64,000 bases of DNA from Prostheceraeus crozeri (lineage: Eukaryota; Platyhelminthes; Polycladida; Euryleptidae): the NCBI GenBank assembly GCA_907163375.1, contig CAJQUW010007539.1, forward strand, positions 558,001 through 622,000. The letters run 5' to 3'. Made by a program: the position numbers and the translations under genes. Below the pieces are notes generated by a model. The model was not told the origin of the DNA and ran no database searches. It worked only from the letters and a program-made list of their open reading frames with translations. Positions 12,115 to 24,303 of the stretch are shown here, in pieces (position 1 is the stretch's first letter; every line of letters begins with the position of its first letter).

Positions 12115-13440
12115 ATAAGTCTAAAATATCAATAGATGTACAAAACACGATTTTTCATCAGATAATAATTACAGTCCTCTCTGATTTAAGTAGCCAACAG
12201 GAGAATTAATATACGATTAATATTCAGACCTGCTAACATTAGCAGAGGCCAAACCGGAACAAATTACGATCGCTCATAAGACGCAAAAATCATGAGATCA
12301 CGAATTACAGTTTATGACACCATGTAGGGTTTATGCAAAGAGTTCATTTCACACACATTTAGTCTCTGTGTGATGATTCCTTACTTCAAGGATAAATGAA
12401 GAGTGCGAGTAGCCGGCTAGTCTGTCAGGATCACATGTGACCGAAATCAGAGTGTTATCAGTTAACGAAGTTGACATCATCTTGTAAATTATTGATGGTA
12501 ACATCGCCTCCTGTATCTTTTACTTGATGTCTGCCTCGCGTTCATCTCGAAGTCGATAACATCCTCAATACTGATGATAATCAAATAAAATAGGCTGCTA
12601 GATCAGAAAATTGCAAGAAACTGCAATCGGAAGATGAACAAAAAGAAACAATATCGCAATTTGCAAGCAGTAAGAAAGAAGTTGGCCTGAAGCATCAGGA
12701 CGCACTGTAAAACAAAACTCAAATAGTCTATTCGTACTTCATTTGTGCATGACGTTACAAGATTCAATATGACAGTGAGTAGAATCTGATCCCTTTGTAT
12801 CTGTCATTGAGTGCAACCTAGCCTGCTGCGAGAAATGAAGAGAGGCGTTTATTTGATATTTCTAAAAGTTCAGTTGTCAGATGCAGTTCGCCTCCCACTT
12901 TCAAAATCAGTGTAATATTTGAACATTATGGTGCAAATTAGTGCAGAAATATCTACTCCTGGACACATCAGGTAGCAAAAATGTGCCCGGCGAGAAGAGA
13001 TCAACATCGGCACCGTGCGGCGAGTCCGGGACAGTTGGCAGCCCTGAATACTGCACCTTCTTACGTGCACACATAACTGAAGCTTACTCAAAGCAGAATC
13101 TGTCTTCATGTCTCAATTATCGATACTGGTATAGTTCTTTTATATCATGTGCACGGACAGCAAGAAAAAGGGATCTCATTGCGACACCGACATCGCGTCC
13201 TTGGTAGCATGTCATGAGAAGAATCATAATTGACATGCGGAGACCCTGCATCATTCAGATGTGAAATTAAGAGTCTAATGAAAACATGCCATTTTCAAAA
13301 CGATAGAATCTTCCGTCTAACGTGTGGTCCAAAAGCGTCTATGATCATTATCACTCGTTCCACTGATAATTATAAAAATTGCAGGTTTAAAACATAAAGA
13401 ATCATGTGAATTACACGGCTTTCATGTTGACACTTTGTTC

Positions 13441-13720
13441 TGATGTAAATAAATCCAGGGAGCCAAAGGCTCTCGGGATTTATTTTATATCACCCAGAAA
13501 TATCATGGAATATCTCATATACCGGTATACCATGATATTTTTTATGGGAGTTATTTAGATAACTCCCTTTGATTTGAATTGTAAACTTGTTTGTGATCAA
13601 CGCATCATAGAATTCTATGTGGCCGATAGCCACATAGATATCCATATGGATATTTTAGCTGTATTCCCTGTTTGATAATAGAAAATACCACACACATAGA
13701 TATTTTTGATGGAATTCCAT
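13441..13720. repeat. Cluster of six palindromes and hairpins within 280 bp
   Basis: In order: 13441-13492, about 24-bp arms with three mismatches and a one-base bulge around AAA (GAGCC-aaa-GGCTC at the tip). 13498-13540, AAATATCATGG and its inverse, with ATACCGGTAT in the loop. 13546-13567, GGGAGTTAT-ttag-ATAACTCCC. 13615-13637, CTATGTGGC-cgata-GCCACATAG. 13638-13653, ATATCCATATGGATAT. 13709-13720, ATGGAATTCCAT. Nothing coding overlaps them. Stacked snap-back ends of nested MITEs are one explanation; a structured RNA is another. Confidence 0.85.
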
Positions 13721-14878
13721 TGAAAATAACTACCGGAAAATAGTTAATATCATGGTATATATGAATATGATTGCGACTGACAGCCTATTCATAACACCGA
13801 GTTATTCATACAAATATTCGTAGATTGCTGATTAAAATTTATTATTGTAACAGTTTGGTTAAGTATTTGCATTAGAATTTTGCAAGAAAATTGAGAAGGA
13901 TTTTATGACAGCTATCTGCTCAAATCTCCTGTCGTTCTATCTGCTCTCCGATCACGTTCTACTACATCTGTTGTCTAACGAGCTTGTGGAATCTCCGAGC
14001 CCAAATGCGCCTTTGCCGCGATCAATCAAACTCACCTCAAAGCGTGGATATGCAGAATCGAAAGTGGAATTCAAAGTGCGCGCGTTGTGGACATTACTAT
14101 TGTTCTATTAGTTAAAATGCATCAATTCTGAATTTTGTTAACTTGGCTCATCCAGAGCTGTCGTTTGTAAAATAAACAGCACGGACGTGCGAGAGTATTA
14201 AACTTGTTTTAAATACTCAGTTGTGGGCTAATGCAGATTTATAAACATAAAAATTGTATAGGCATTGCTTTTTCAACTTCCTTTGACAATATTTGCTGGT
14301 CTTACCTTGCGAAGTGTCGTTAAAGCAAAATAATAACATTAAGAATAGTTTGTGTAATTACTTTAGGTCAAAAGATGACATTATTTCGAATGACGAAATT
14401 TATAAAACTTGTGGCAGCGGCGGCAATTATCCAAAAACATCTTCAATTAACTAAGTGCCTTATTTCGGTGTGAAATGTTATTCATTTCTTCAAGATAAAC
14501 TCTAGTATGCTCTCATTTGCCTCTCACAAGCTAAATAAAAGACGTTCCACTTCGCAATCATTCTCAAGAAGATAATCAGAAGCCGAAACGTGAGTACGCA
14601 GGTAAAGGCTTCCTTCTGGCAAGAATTGGCTGATATCAGGAAATTCAACAATGAAGCAATTGAAGAAAACACCGAATACTCGTACTTGGTTTCGTGTCTA
14701 TTACGTATTAAACAATCTAAGGCTTATTCACAAAGAGAACACGAACATCAAATCACGTTAAACAATTGTTGAATTCTTGATGTACGTCCACACAGTCCTA
14801 CTACATAGTAATTTATTTGACGCATAAATAAGAAAGTTTTCATTTAAATGACGAAATTTCATTATACATTATGCATAC

Positions 14879-15107
14879 CTCGGAGTTAGATCGTTGCGTA
14901 TCTCCGCTACATAATAATGCTGAGGTTGGTCGAAGTTACGATAAGTCGGCATGACGATCGCATCTTTATAATCTTCTTCACGGAAGTCGAAGACTCCGGT
15001 CTCCGGAAAACGTCGAGGGGGAATCTTGCAAGGTGATGGTAGACGCTCAGCCGCTTCAACCTCACTCAAGAAATTCCAATCGATCTCAGCATCCAATGTT
15101 TTCACGT
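14879..15107 (-). CDS. DICER1: Dicer exon: PAZ domain core
   Basis: PAZ domain of Dicer, the pocket that anchors the 2-nt 3' overhang of dsRNA. Acceptor GTGGTTGCAG (AG at 15108-15109); donor CCGAG|GTATGC (GT at 14877-14878). The exon takes up a Gly/Asp codon split after its first base and reads DVKTLDAEIDWNFLSEVE, then the hallmark DYKDAIVMPTYRNFDQP and HYYVAEIRNDLTPR. Human Dicer has DYQDAVIIPRYRNFDQP and FYVADVYTDLTP at this place, so the aromatic and basic residues of the 3'-end pocket (YRNF) are kept. It leaves in phase 2 (AG + A = Arg), exactly as needed by the exon at 8682-8853. A Pro/Arg-rich stretch (LPSPCKIPPRRFPE) sits where the family varies. Confidence 0.96.
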
Positions 15108-17057
15108 CTGCAACCACAAACAGAGATAAGAAATGAACATTTTCTGTTAATCTCGTATACTACATTCACAGACACACATTGCTTTGTCTGCGCTGTTTGC
15201 TCTAGAGATGACTACTGAAGGTCACGCTTAGAACTAGTCTGCAGGGGCGAGAAGATCAATTTTCCATTAAACGTAATCAAAAACTGAAGTCGGAATTCTG
15301 ACGAACTAAATTATTGACACCACATTCAGCGTTTCCAAATTAAAATCTCTGAGAATCTGCGCAGAAGGACCCTAACCCCCTTTACATTGCAGTTTTAAGA
15401 CCATATTTGTGATTTTCTGGATTTCGTTTTCTTGCATATTCAAAAATGAATCCTACATAGTGATGTGCAACTTTTACTTTCAATCTTCAGTAGATTTTCG
15501 ATGGAACCTGATTGGGTCACTATAACTGTTTCTATCAATAGGGTCAACATATTGTAACTAGTAGTACTAGTAGGTAACTATAAACAAAGCGTAGTGTAGT
15601 AGGTACTGTATTTTCAGTAATAATCAAAGACTTCACAAAACAAAATGAACAAGAAACTATTCCGGTACCAATATCTCTCGAGTCACGTGGCTTGGGAATG
15701 TGACTACAACAAAAGGTCTTCATGATAATTATTGCAAAAAAATTCAAAAGTGGCCTCATGGTCCACGTTTTACTACATTTCACGGTAACTGAGTGTGAAG
15801 GACATATAGCTTATCTGAATGTAGATGTACATATTGACAGAAAAATAAATCTTTTTTAAGAAAACTTGTATTCATCTATTGAATTTGTAACAACTTGAAT
15901 TGAGGATGACGAGAAAATAGTCAGCACCAATTGTCTTATCATTGTCTATGACGCCTCGTATCCATCAGTGGTTCGGTCGAAGGCAAAGTTCTCTTCAACT
16001 TTCTTTTGGACTCATCTTTTTTCGATGACACGGGAGCTGCATCTGTTTATCTCTTGGCTGCCTCCATGTATTCCATGGCCGTTTTCATCGCAAGGCTGTT
16101 TCCATTGGCCATGTCATCACAAGGCAGACGAAGTGGCGCCCGCGATTATTCGCTGAGACCTTCCATACACAGCAATCACAAAGTGCGATGAACCGATGGG
16201 AAATGTATTTACCTAATATACGCACGTCTATCGTTCTCTCTTTTGGTTTGACTTCAGTTTTACCACTGCAACCTGATGAAGGAGACCTGATAAGTCCACG
16301 AAAATTTGTACATCTCTTTTATTTTATCTAACAAAAAATGTGCTCTATCAAATGTACTACAGAAGCTGTACATTAGGTGAACAATGTCTAATTTGAAATG
16401 ATTTCTGTGAAAAACACCACACTAAGATTCAAAACATACTTAAAACTGAAAAAAGATTGTGACATCAAAATTCCGCGCAGCTTCTCAATTTTCCGCGCTT
16501 CCGCGCAGAAATCGGCAGAAATCGCTCACTTTTGGAAACGCTGCACATTGAACGTAAACAGTCAGTGAATTAAGAACGTGAGGAGTCGATTGATGTGAAT
16601 AATACTTCCATTTGATGAATTTATCACGGAGAAACATTGTACTGTTCACTTGGCAGATGTTCAGTCTACAGCTCGCGTGTTCTCTGATACAACTTCCTTA
16701 CGCATTGCGCGCGCTTGGCCAATCACGTAAGCCGAAGGGAGACAACTCTCTCCACATCTGTCTAACATTGCATACAATGGCTGAAATAGAATAGCGTCAC
16801 CTCTGCGAAAGTCGAATCTATCTCTGTAACTACATTTCATTAAAGACAGACTTTCCTTTCAATGAAAAAGAGCAAACATTTTATTCCAAAGTTACATGGC
16901 CTATTTTCTGCCGATGAAGCATTCGGGGAGGGGACATAGATCCCCACAAGGTTTTCCCACCAATCCTTCCGCTTTGGCGAATTTCCTTTTGTTTGGTGAA
17001 AATACATTTTCAGCATTTCCGCTAATTAGGGGAATGTTTTCTTCATTCTTAGATGTT

Positions 17058-17254
17058 AAAAATGATGGTTTAGCGTCACTACTTCCACTCACTTGAGGCT
17101 TGAACGGTGCTGACAGTCAAACTTTAATATGGAGCGTTGTGATCTCTGAGTCCGGATGTCCTTCCTAACGACTTCCAATGCCACTTTTGGGGCTCGACCT
17201 CTGGACCAAAGGATTGATGGGTCAGGCACTTAACCACTGTGCCACGGAGACCAC
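17058..17254 (-). mobile_element. tRNA-derived SINE, abundant family
   Basis: Read on the minus strand from 17254: GTGGTCTCCGTGGCACAGTGG, an A-box region, then a degenerate B box in CCAGAGGTCGAGCCCC, then a body with CATTGGAAGTCG, GGAAGGACATCCGGA, CAACGCTCC, and an end CGCTAAACCATC before an A-rich tail. Diverged relative to the other copies. Confidence 0.85.
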
Positions 17255-18121
17255 AACGCATGTAATATGCTACGTAGGTGCAAAGTATGCTATAACTGAG
17301 CAAGAACTAATAATTGCAAAACTCTTAGGGCCAAAGATGGAAATTGCGCAAGAGACGATGACATATAAAACCACCGTAACAGAAATACAAGACCGTTCGA
17401 ATCATCAACTCTCCAAACAGCTCAGCGGAAGCCTTATTGAAGGCATTCTAAATGGGGCATTTGGAAGTTCTTAGTGGGAATGTTCTTTGCTCTGTGACCT
17501 AGAATAGGCACAACGGACGCAGTGATGATTCAACTACTACACAAAGTTAATGAAAGCTACAAAAATAGACAAATACTTTAAAAATCGATCAACACATCAA
17601 AATTTATCATGATTTCATAAATCTTCAAATAATCAAACGGACTGCTTTCTTTGATCTAATTCTAGGTGTCGTGCTAATTGTGTGAGGAAAGTGTTGAGTT
17701 CAGTTTTTCCAGTCACTCTTTATCGCGAATTTCTCCTTTATTTTGATTTGAGTGATGTTGCCGGTCGTCCCATCTTTGAAGAAATATCATTGAACAACGT
17801 CCACATTGATGTTTGGCATTTCTAATGGAGAAGTCTCGTGACGAGTGTTGAATTCAGCTGTGGGCTAAGCTTGCATTATCTTCAATGAAATCGAAGAAGA
17901 ATTATTTGTTGCAGATGTTAGATCAATATATATATATATACGTAGATACGTATTGTTGAAATGATATTGAGACTATTATCAACAGAATGACTCTCATTTT
18001 CTGGATACAGCTCATGCGGAAGTCTGTTAAGCCATGTCGAGTCTTTTGATCATTACACCTGACTTTGATTTCTGAACTTTGAGAATTTCCATGATCTGCC
18101 GCCAGTCCAGACAAATAAAAG

Positions 18122-18300
18122 CATTTCTCTCAGACGCAGGGGTCATGTTTACAAAGCATGTATAAGAGGCGGACTGTTGTATGCTTCGGAAACATGGCCC
18201 ATCAAAGATTAAGATCTCGCACGCCTCACTGAGCAAAGGGGCAAAAAGGGCGATAGGCTATACACGCATATTCGACAAAGTCGAATGTCCCAGGGGCATA
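18122..18300 (+). mobile_element. LINE C-terminal scrap
   Basis: One frame reads RRRGHVYKACIRGGLLYASE and then TWPIKD, the post-RT segment of non-LTR elements whose usual form is VY.aCVRS.LlYGsETWpl. The same segment occurs at 58710 and 33345. A stop follows TWPIKD. 5'- and 3'-truncated remnant. Confidence 0.6.
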
Positions 18301-18999
18301 TGAGGTTGTCAGTCTATTTAGAACGGACAAATCAAAGAACGGCGATGGATAAATCTGTTCAACGGGGCGGCACATATTACACCTTGTGTTTTAACTTCAA
18401 GAAAAGAATCTTCAAAACTCATGTTATAATTTTTCTTGACCCGAAAAACTTGAATTCCAGTTAATACCGGAAAATGACACTTCTGTCAATTTAAATATTT
18501 GTCTTTATCATTCGCATAATATCTGATTAAACAGAAAGCTTCTGAAACGATGACCTCGTTATTGACGACAGCAAAAACAAAACGTGTCACATTATTTGCT
18601 ACCTTTTGTGGAGATTGAGAGTAACGGCTCTTGTTCAAATTGTCAATGCAACAATAACACAGCCTTTAGGAAATTCTACACGAATGTTGATGATTTTGAC
18701 AAAGAAGTGTTGATAAATCTGTCATCTCTTATTCGTTTTCAAAACACCAAGCAATGAAATAGCACGAATATCGCAAGAGAAGATTTTATCTTCTTTGTTC
18801 AACAAAAAAATAATTCGTAACTTCATCAGGAAAAGCCGAACTGAATGAAATGTCGTTTTCAATTGAGAAAAGAGAAATAAAATGAAATTCCCACCTCCGG
18901 CAGGATATGGAAAGCTTTTCAATCAGGTGAGAATCAAATGATTAGATACGAATCTAAGGTCAAGTTATAAAATGTGCAGCTTAGAGTACAGAATTGAAT

Positions 19000-19198
19000 T
19001 TTTTTTCGGATTTTACGTCACTTTTTACCCCTACTGGGTCTTGGACGGTGCTGACTTAAGTCAGACTTTGTTTGGAGCGTTGTGGTGCTTTGTATTCCGG
19101 ATGCCCTTCCTGCCGACTTCCAATGACACTTTCCGGGTTCGACCTCTGGACCATGAGATCGCTAGTCCAAGTACGCAACCACTGTGCCACGGACACCA
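19000..19198 (-). mobile_element. tRNA-derived SINE, abundant family
   Basis: Minus-strand copy with TGGTGTCCGTGGCACAGTGG at the head, GGTCCAGAGGTCGAACCCGG as B-box region, the CATTGGAAGTCGGCAGGAAG core and a short A-rich tail at the left end. Confidence 0.88.
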
Positions 19199-19399
19199 TG
19201 AATATCGAAGTAAAAAAATCCGACAATCCGATGCCGATAACTTGCAAATATTGAAAATCATACATCTAGTGAATCACTACTTCCTTATCCACAAAATGGA
19301 ATTGAATAATATCAAAATTTGCATTTCAAGAATTCTACTAACAAACTCAATTCCTTTTAAATGTTTCGAATATATTGTCTTGTCTATTTTTCATTCTTT

Positions 19400-19619
19400 G
19401 ATTGTAGTTGGAAAGAGCCAATATAGAATGATGGTGGTTTTATTTTCTTTTTCTTCTTTCTTACAATTAATTTCAGTTAACAAACTATCTTCAGGAAAAA
19501 AAGAAAAAAAATTTTACCTGAAGGTAGTTAACGGATGTTAACTGAACTTAATTTGTAAGAAATAAGAAAAAGAAAATAAAAACACCATCATTGTATATTG
19601 GCTCTTTCCAACTACAATC
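19400..19619. repeat. Long snap-back repeat with about 100-bp arms
   Basis: Left arm 19400-19495 starts GATTGTAGTTGGAAAGAGCC; right arm 19517-19619 ends GGCTCTTTCCAACTACAATC. Loop of 21 A-rich bases. Arms differ by a handful of changes. A 12-bp direct repeat TCCTTTTAAATG lies at 19352-19363 and 19618-19629, so the inserted unit may be 19364-19617. A half copy is at 37205-37350. Confidence 0.85.
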
Positions 19620-20524
19620 CTTTTAAATGGCTGAAAGTAATTTGAGTTGATCGATCTCTTGAATTTAATGAATCGTAAATGTACCAGGTACGCAATATAC
19701 TTTCGAATTATTATATATATGGAGAAATAAGTCTTCGAATATAGATTTTCCTATTGCAAGTAATTGTTAGTGGTCATTTGTCTTCTGTCCTTTGTTAGTT
19801 TCTTGCAATTTTCAAGAGCTGCTCTGGTTTCTACTAAAAGTGTTGGAGGAATTGCCCGAACAAAGGAGTTGATTACATCGAAAACATAAAGACTGTTCTT
19901 AATGCCGTTTTTACCGAGTTCGTGTTGTGATAAAGCGCTCTACGTACAGGAAATAATAAAACTTTATTTTGATGGTATGTTCTTAAAAAGGATCTCATCT
20001 GGAAACGTCATTAAAGGCTAGAAGGCGTTATTTTTGGTCGCCATGTCCAACATTGTCTGTAGTCATTTCCAAGACTAACGAGGAATGATATTTGATGAGA
20101 TTGTGGTTGCACAGATCTGCTCAGTACTCTAACTGAAGTTAGACCAAACATTTCTGTACAAGCAGGAAAATGCAGCCCGAATCAAATACGACCATGTTCC
20201 AAGGTTCTGTGACCCCGACAATGTTCATCGTTGGCGGAAGTAAAATGAAAATGGTAGCGACAACGCACAAAAATGGGATTTCGAAGGGAAGGAAAAGTTT
20301 TCGACCATCCAATTGTGATCCTTATTATTCTAACAGTATCCATCTAATGCCGGAGGACAACAGAATCAGCCAAAAGCCATCGTTCGCAAGTCACGTCACG
20401 ATCTTCCATTCGCCAGAAGTCATTTTAACAAAATTTCTTTCTCATGACAGAGGTCATACAAGCAATCAGAAGGAGAAAATAGATGACATTTCTCTAAATT
20501 TTGTAAGAGCATAGACCTAAAGCC

Positions 20525-21340
20525 AGGGTTGGCAGATTTAAAAAGGCCCGTGGGCTTTTTTAAATAGGAGGCTGAGTTATTTAAAATAGTACACTGTGTT
20601 TCTTTAATATAAAGCGAGTATTTTAAAATGCTAGTTGTATATCATCAGATCGGAACTTCAACATGAACGACTGTTTAATTAAATGATTTAATTACACTTC
20701 TAGCCTAATAGCAGTTGTACAGGAGCGGCTACGGAGCATTCGTAGTAACATTTTATAATTATTCTATATTGCTGTCTCTGGGTGCTTTAATCAGTCTGTA
20801 ATACCATTTAATTTTCACGATCGCAAGAGCTTCCATGCCTTTTTAGTAATTTTTGTAATAACCACACTTTTTGCCCTGAACATTTTCGGACCATTGATTT
20901 TAGTATGACGAAATCATAAACGTGATATTATACGCTCAGCTAAATCATTAAATTTGTTCTCATTGGATAAATACTAAACTAGATAATCTACTGATGTGAA
21001 GGTTATAACTTGCAATTGCATGTGGATAAATAACTATTAACACATTTAGACGCAAAGTCTGAATTATCTCTACTTATCTAATACCGAAAGAATTGTCTCG
21101 GTAGTATAAAAAGAATAAGAAGTTTATTTCAGATAGTGAAGACATATTATGCTCTGAATAGTTTGATACTTAAATTAGAATACACCGTTGAGGCCACGAT
21201 TTGACATCGGACATAACCCACTATCAATATCTGTCTCAAATATATCGCAAGTCTATCAATTGGTGAATCTATTTAAAAAAAACCAGGGGAAAAACCTCAC
21301 CAATGTTTAAAAAATAGGTGTGGTTTTTTACCAACCATGC
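20525..21340. mobile_element. Possible decayed hAT-like element
   Basis: Left end CAGGGTTGGCAGATTTAAAAA at 20525 and right end, read inwards, CATGGTTGGTAAAAAA near 21340 form an imperfect inverted pair. The flanks show no convincing target duplication and no transposase is visible. Weak call. Confidence 0.3.
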
Positions 21341-21513
21341 ATGAAGGACAGTAAAGCTTACGTATAAAGAATGACACGTTGTATCACAACGTCGGTTCTA
21401 CTGAACATCATCGCTCAAGGATTCTCAACCGGGGTGACGGTTTATTGCTTATGGTTCATCCTGTGTGCCTCCGGCCGAAATTAAACCATCTAAATGCACA
21501 TGCATACGTCTTT

Positions 21514-21727
21514 GTGGTCTCCGTGGCACAGTGGTTAAGTGCTTGGCCTAGCGATCTTTTGGTCCAGAGGTCGAGCCCCGAAGGTGTCATTGGAAGTCGG
21601 CAGGAAGGGCATCCGAACTAAAAGTACTACAACGCTCCGCTCCATAAGTCTGACTATGTCAGCACCGTCCAAGCCCCAAGTATGGGGAGTAGTGACGTAA
21701 AAGCATCATTTTTTTTCGTTTTTTTTA
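21514..21727 (+). mobile_element. tRNA-derived SINE, abundant family, well preserved
   Basis: GTGGTCTCCGTGGCACAGTGG head, GGTCGAGCCCCG B-box region, then CATTGGAAGTCGGCAGGAAG, CAACGCTCC, GTCTGACTATGTCAGCACC, GTATGGGGAGTAGTGACG, and a T-rich tail. It sits about 110 bp past the donor of the platform exon, in the intron. Confidence 0.92.
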
Positions 21728-21841
21728 AATTTCGGAGGAGGCTTTTATTGTCGTATTTGCCGATATACAAATCCATCAATACTTTGTATTTTTGCACAAT
21801 CATTCGCTGACGGGCACTTCTGCAGTTCTTCTTTCACTTAC

Positions 21842-22238
21842 CGCTATTCAGGGGCACCACTAGGATCTGCGCATATGACTGCTGCCATTGAAAAGACATG
21901 ACAGCGTCTTTCTCAATTCTCAACACCCGTCTGAAGATCAGACGGTGAAAATCCACAAGTCGCTGCAGTTCTTCACTGCTCACAACTAAGTCTTTGGTGA
22001 CCAGACGCAGGGCAGTTCTCACTTCGCCAGATCGAGTGAAGACGGGGAATTGAGGGACATCGCGGATGCAGTTCCGACTGAGTAGGCCGAAGCATTGAGT
22101 TGCTTCCTCTGGATGGAACAGATCACGGTTGACGCGTGTCACCTCTGTAGGCAGCGGCACTTCCAACCGAAGATGAAGCAGATAAAGGTAGCAAGGTTCA
22201 TCCGCCCGGGGGAAGCAATTCTGCAGACAATCTGCTAC
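21842..22238 (-). CDS. DICER1: Dicer exon: platform domain
   Basis: Platform domain between DUF283 and PAZ, which helps hold the substrate end. Acceptor GATCTTTCAG (AG at 22239-22240); donor AGCG|GTAAGTG (GT at 21840-21841). The 397-bp exon enters in phase 0 and leaves in phase 1. It reads VADCLQNCFPRADEP, CYLYLLHLRLEVPLP, FHPEEATQCFGLLS, PQFPVFTRSGEV and ends ILVVPLNS; human Dicer has [39 protein letters not shown] and YCVLPLN. The open frame continues upstream into the intron as far as a Met at 22388, but the acceptor marks the true start. No residue needed by the family looks lost. The preceding intron is the 31.9-kb GC-AG intron. Confidence 0.96.
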
Positions 22239-22392
22239 CTGAAAGATCATGTAAATCATGCTGAGCACAACTGAAGACACCGTAATTGAAAAGTAGTTGA
22301 TTACTTCAGAAAACAGTAAGATAAATCGATCCTGAGCATTTTTCAGAAACTTTACTATTCTAAAGTACGATGTCGATTGATGAAGCATATCT

Positions 22393-23176
22393 CAGGGAGC
22401 CTAACAGGAGACCAAAAAAAGACGGAAATTTTTTGATTAACATAAATGCCATTTTACATTTTTACGAGAAATAGGCATCCTCTGAACATGTACATAATCA
22501 CAGACATTGTTATTCTTATACTGATTTAAAGCTTAACACGGGTTCTAGAGACATACAGGAACACGAAATTTTGGTTTGGGAAAATTCTAGCTGTATACAG
22601 ATATATAGCTACATTTAATTTCAACTTAGAACAATATCATACAGGAAAAACGCACGAGACCAACATCATTACTCCAAATTTCTGCGAAGAAAATGCACAT
22701 GCTCAATCCAAAATAAAGATAACAAATTTTCTATAAAACATTTCATGAAGATTCCTTAGAATCAGTTGTTTTGGAAGACCATTTGGGATGTGATAATAGA
22801 TTGATAACAAATCCAACAAAACGATTAGAGCCTACCCTCATTAACGTAGTCACCAGAAGAAACTGAAATTGAACTGAAAATGCGACACTGCATTTTAAAA
22901 AAAACCCTGCAATTAAAAGGAAGTCCCGCGAAGCGCGACAATTTTAGATTTTGCGGTTAATTGGCATTACAAAAATACTACCAATCAAGTGACAGGGGAC
23001 AGAGATTAACATACATATATTTCTGAATAGCTTTGAGATTGGGCGACGCACCTCCTACCTCACCCCCCCCCACCCACCCCTTATATTTTTTTGCATTTTT
23101 GTACCAATCTCGAGAATGTTCAAAATCATGAAAAAAAGACGGAAATCCGTAAAAAGACGGAAAATTAGGCTCCCTG
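22393..23176. mobile_element. Non-autonomous CAGGG-type DNA element, 784 bp
   Basis: Inverted ends CAGGGAGCCTAA at 22393 and, inwards from 23176, CAGGGAGCCTAA, followed by AAAGACGGAAAT-like sub-terminal motifs at both sides (three copies of GACGGAAA). The flanks are atatct on both sides (22387-22392, 23177-23182), a 6-bp duplication. No transposase ORF. The ends look hAT-like but the duplication is shorter than the usual 8 bp, so the superfamily is open. Confidence 0.78.
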
Positions 23177-24303
23177 ATATCTAGTCCAACAAAACTCTAA
23201 TTTCGAAAGTTACATTTTTTCCTCTATTGAAATATATAAAAGTTTCAAATACAATATCTATCAAAAGGAATTTCTTACCGCACACCAACTAAACGTTTTC
23301 AAGTACTATTGTACTATAAATTCTACTTCTCGATACTACTCATATAATGTTGACATCATATATTGAAAAAAAGTGCAAATTAAAAATTGGCCAATTTATG
23401 CAACTTGAACTATCGACTACCTGATCAAATTTCTGCTACAAGTAATTGAGCATGTTTCTGAGTTTCAGTGTCAATTTGGAGTCAAAACTGGCATATAGAA
23501 AAAAGCTAGTCCAGCTTGAAAATAGCTATATTCGGTATTTTTTGTGAAAAATTTCGATTTTTAAACGCCTGGTGTAGCTTTCTGTATTCTGGTTACCGCT
23601 TAAGATTACAGAGTGAACCACACTGATATACAGCAACACAGTTGTCGTAGTTATTACGGGCAACAAGAATATAGAAAGTTGTGGGATTAGTTTAATTTTT
23701 TTTCCGCGGACACTATTTTTTCACCCTCTTTGGAGACATACCCGTTGAAATTCATACAAGAATTCCTTCATACCGAGCTGATGCTGCATGCAAAGTTTGG
23801 CTAAGCAACGAATAAACAGAAAAAAGTGACAGCATGAAGAGATATAAAATAGTGAGCAAATCATTTTTCAGCATCATCATCTCTACGTTTATCTGTTTCT
23901 TTCTCTCTCACTCACTCATACATGGAGAATTCGAAACAAGTGGAATGTGTTGATGCAGTCTTTGATGACAGCATCCTTTTAAAATATGTCAGGCCAAAGT
24001 TTCTGCAATATGATGCTACCTACGTAGTCAATTCAAATTTTGGAAAAAAATCAAATTTCTAATAATAGCTCTATATCCCGCTATATTCAAAATTGGAAGT
24101 CAATCTTTCAGATTTGGTGTTTTCTAATGCATAGTAGACTCCGAAAATCATCAAAATCGGAGACTAAGTGCCACATGCCATTGGGTGAATCGTCGTGGAA
24201 TGACCCAAAGGTATGGAGCTTACATGTAATTATATCATGCTATGATCCAATATTAGGCATAGTACTTTCATATTAAATTATGCATTGCACTAACGAAGCA
24301 TTT

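Larger units (their letters stand above)
8854..14878 (-). other. Dicer intron, 6.0 kb
   Basis: GT (14877-14878) ... AG (8854-8855). It contains the large minisatellite (9408-10984), the edge of a dispersed unknown element (10985-11180), a snap-back repeat copy (11651-12114) and the palindrome cluster (13441-13720). Two open frames on opposite strands near 12870-13207 match nothing I know. 13770-14860 looks empty. Confidence 0.7.
15108..21841 (-). other. Dicer intron, 6.7 kb
   Basis: GT (21840-21841) ... AG (15108-15109). It holds SINE copies at 17058, 19000 and 21514, a LINE C-terminal scrap at 18122, a snap-back repeat at 19400-19619 and possible hAT-like ends at 20525 and 21340 (CAGGGTTGGCA against CATGGTTGGTA). 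A CCTGATGAAGGAGACCTGA stretch near 16272 resembles the tail of retroelements. 15110-15960, 16330-17050 and 19690-20520 show nothing I can name. Confidence 0.65.

Noticed and set aside
16268-16310. Hammerhead ribozyme (CTGATGA ... CACGAAA)
   Set aside because: The bases next to the two core boxes do not pair as stem II, so the canonical fold is not possible. More likely the tail of a retroelement.
20170-20514. 114-codon + strand frame in a Dicer intron
   Set aside because: No recognisable family, low-complexity composition and no splice or tail signals.
21514-21600. tRNA gene at the SINE head
   Set aside because: A and B box-like sequences are present but no acceptor stem or anticodon arm folds; the same head recurs with the same non-tRNA body.
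22239-22388. Extension of the Dicer platform exon to the Met at 22388
   Set aside because: The sequence upstream of the CTTTCAG acceptor has no Dicer similarity, and the join to the 54175 exon is exact in phase and length.
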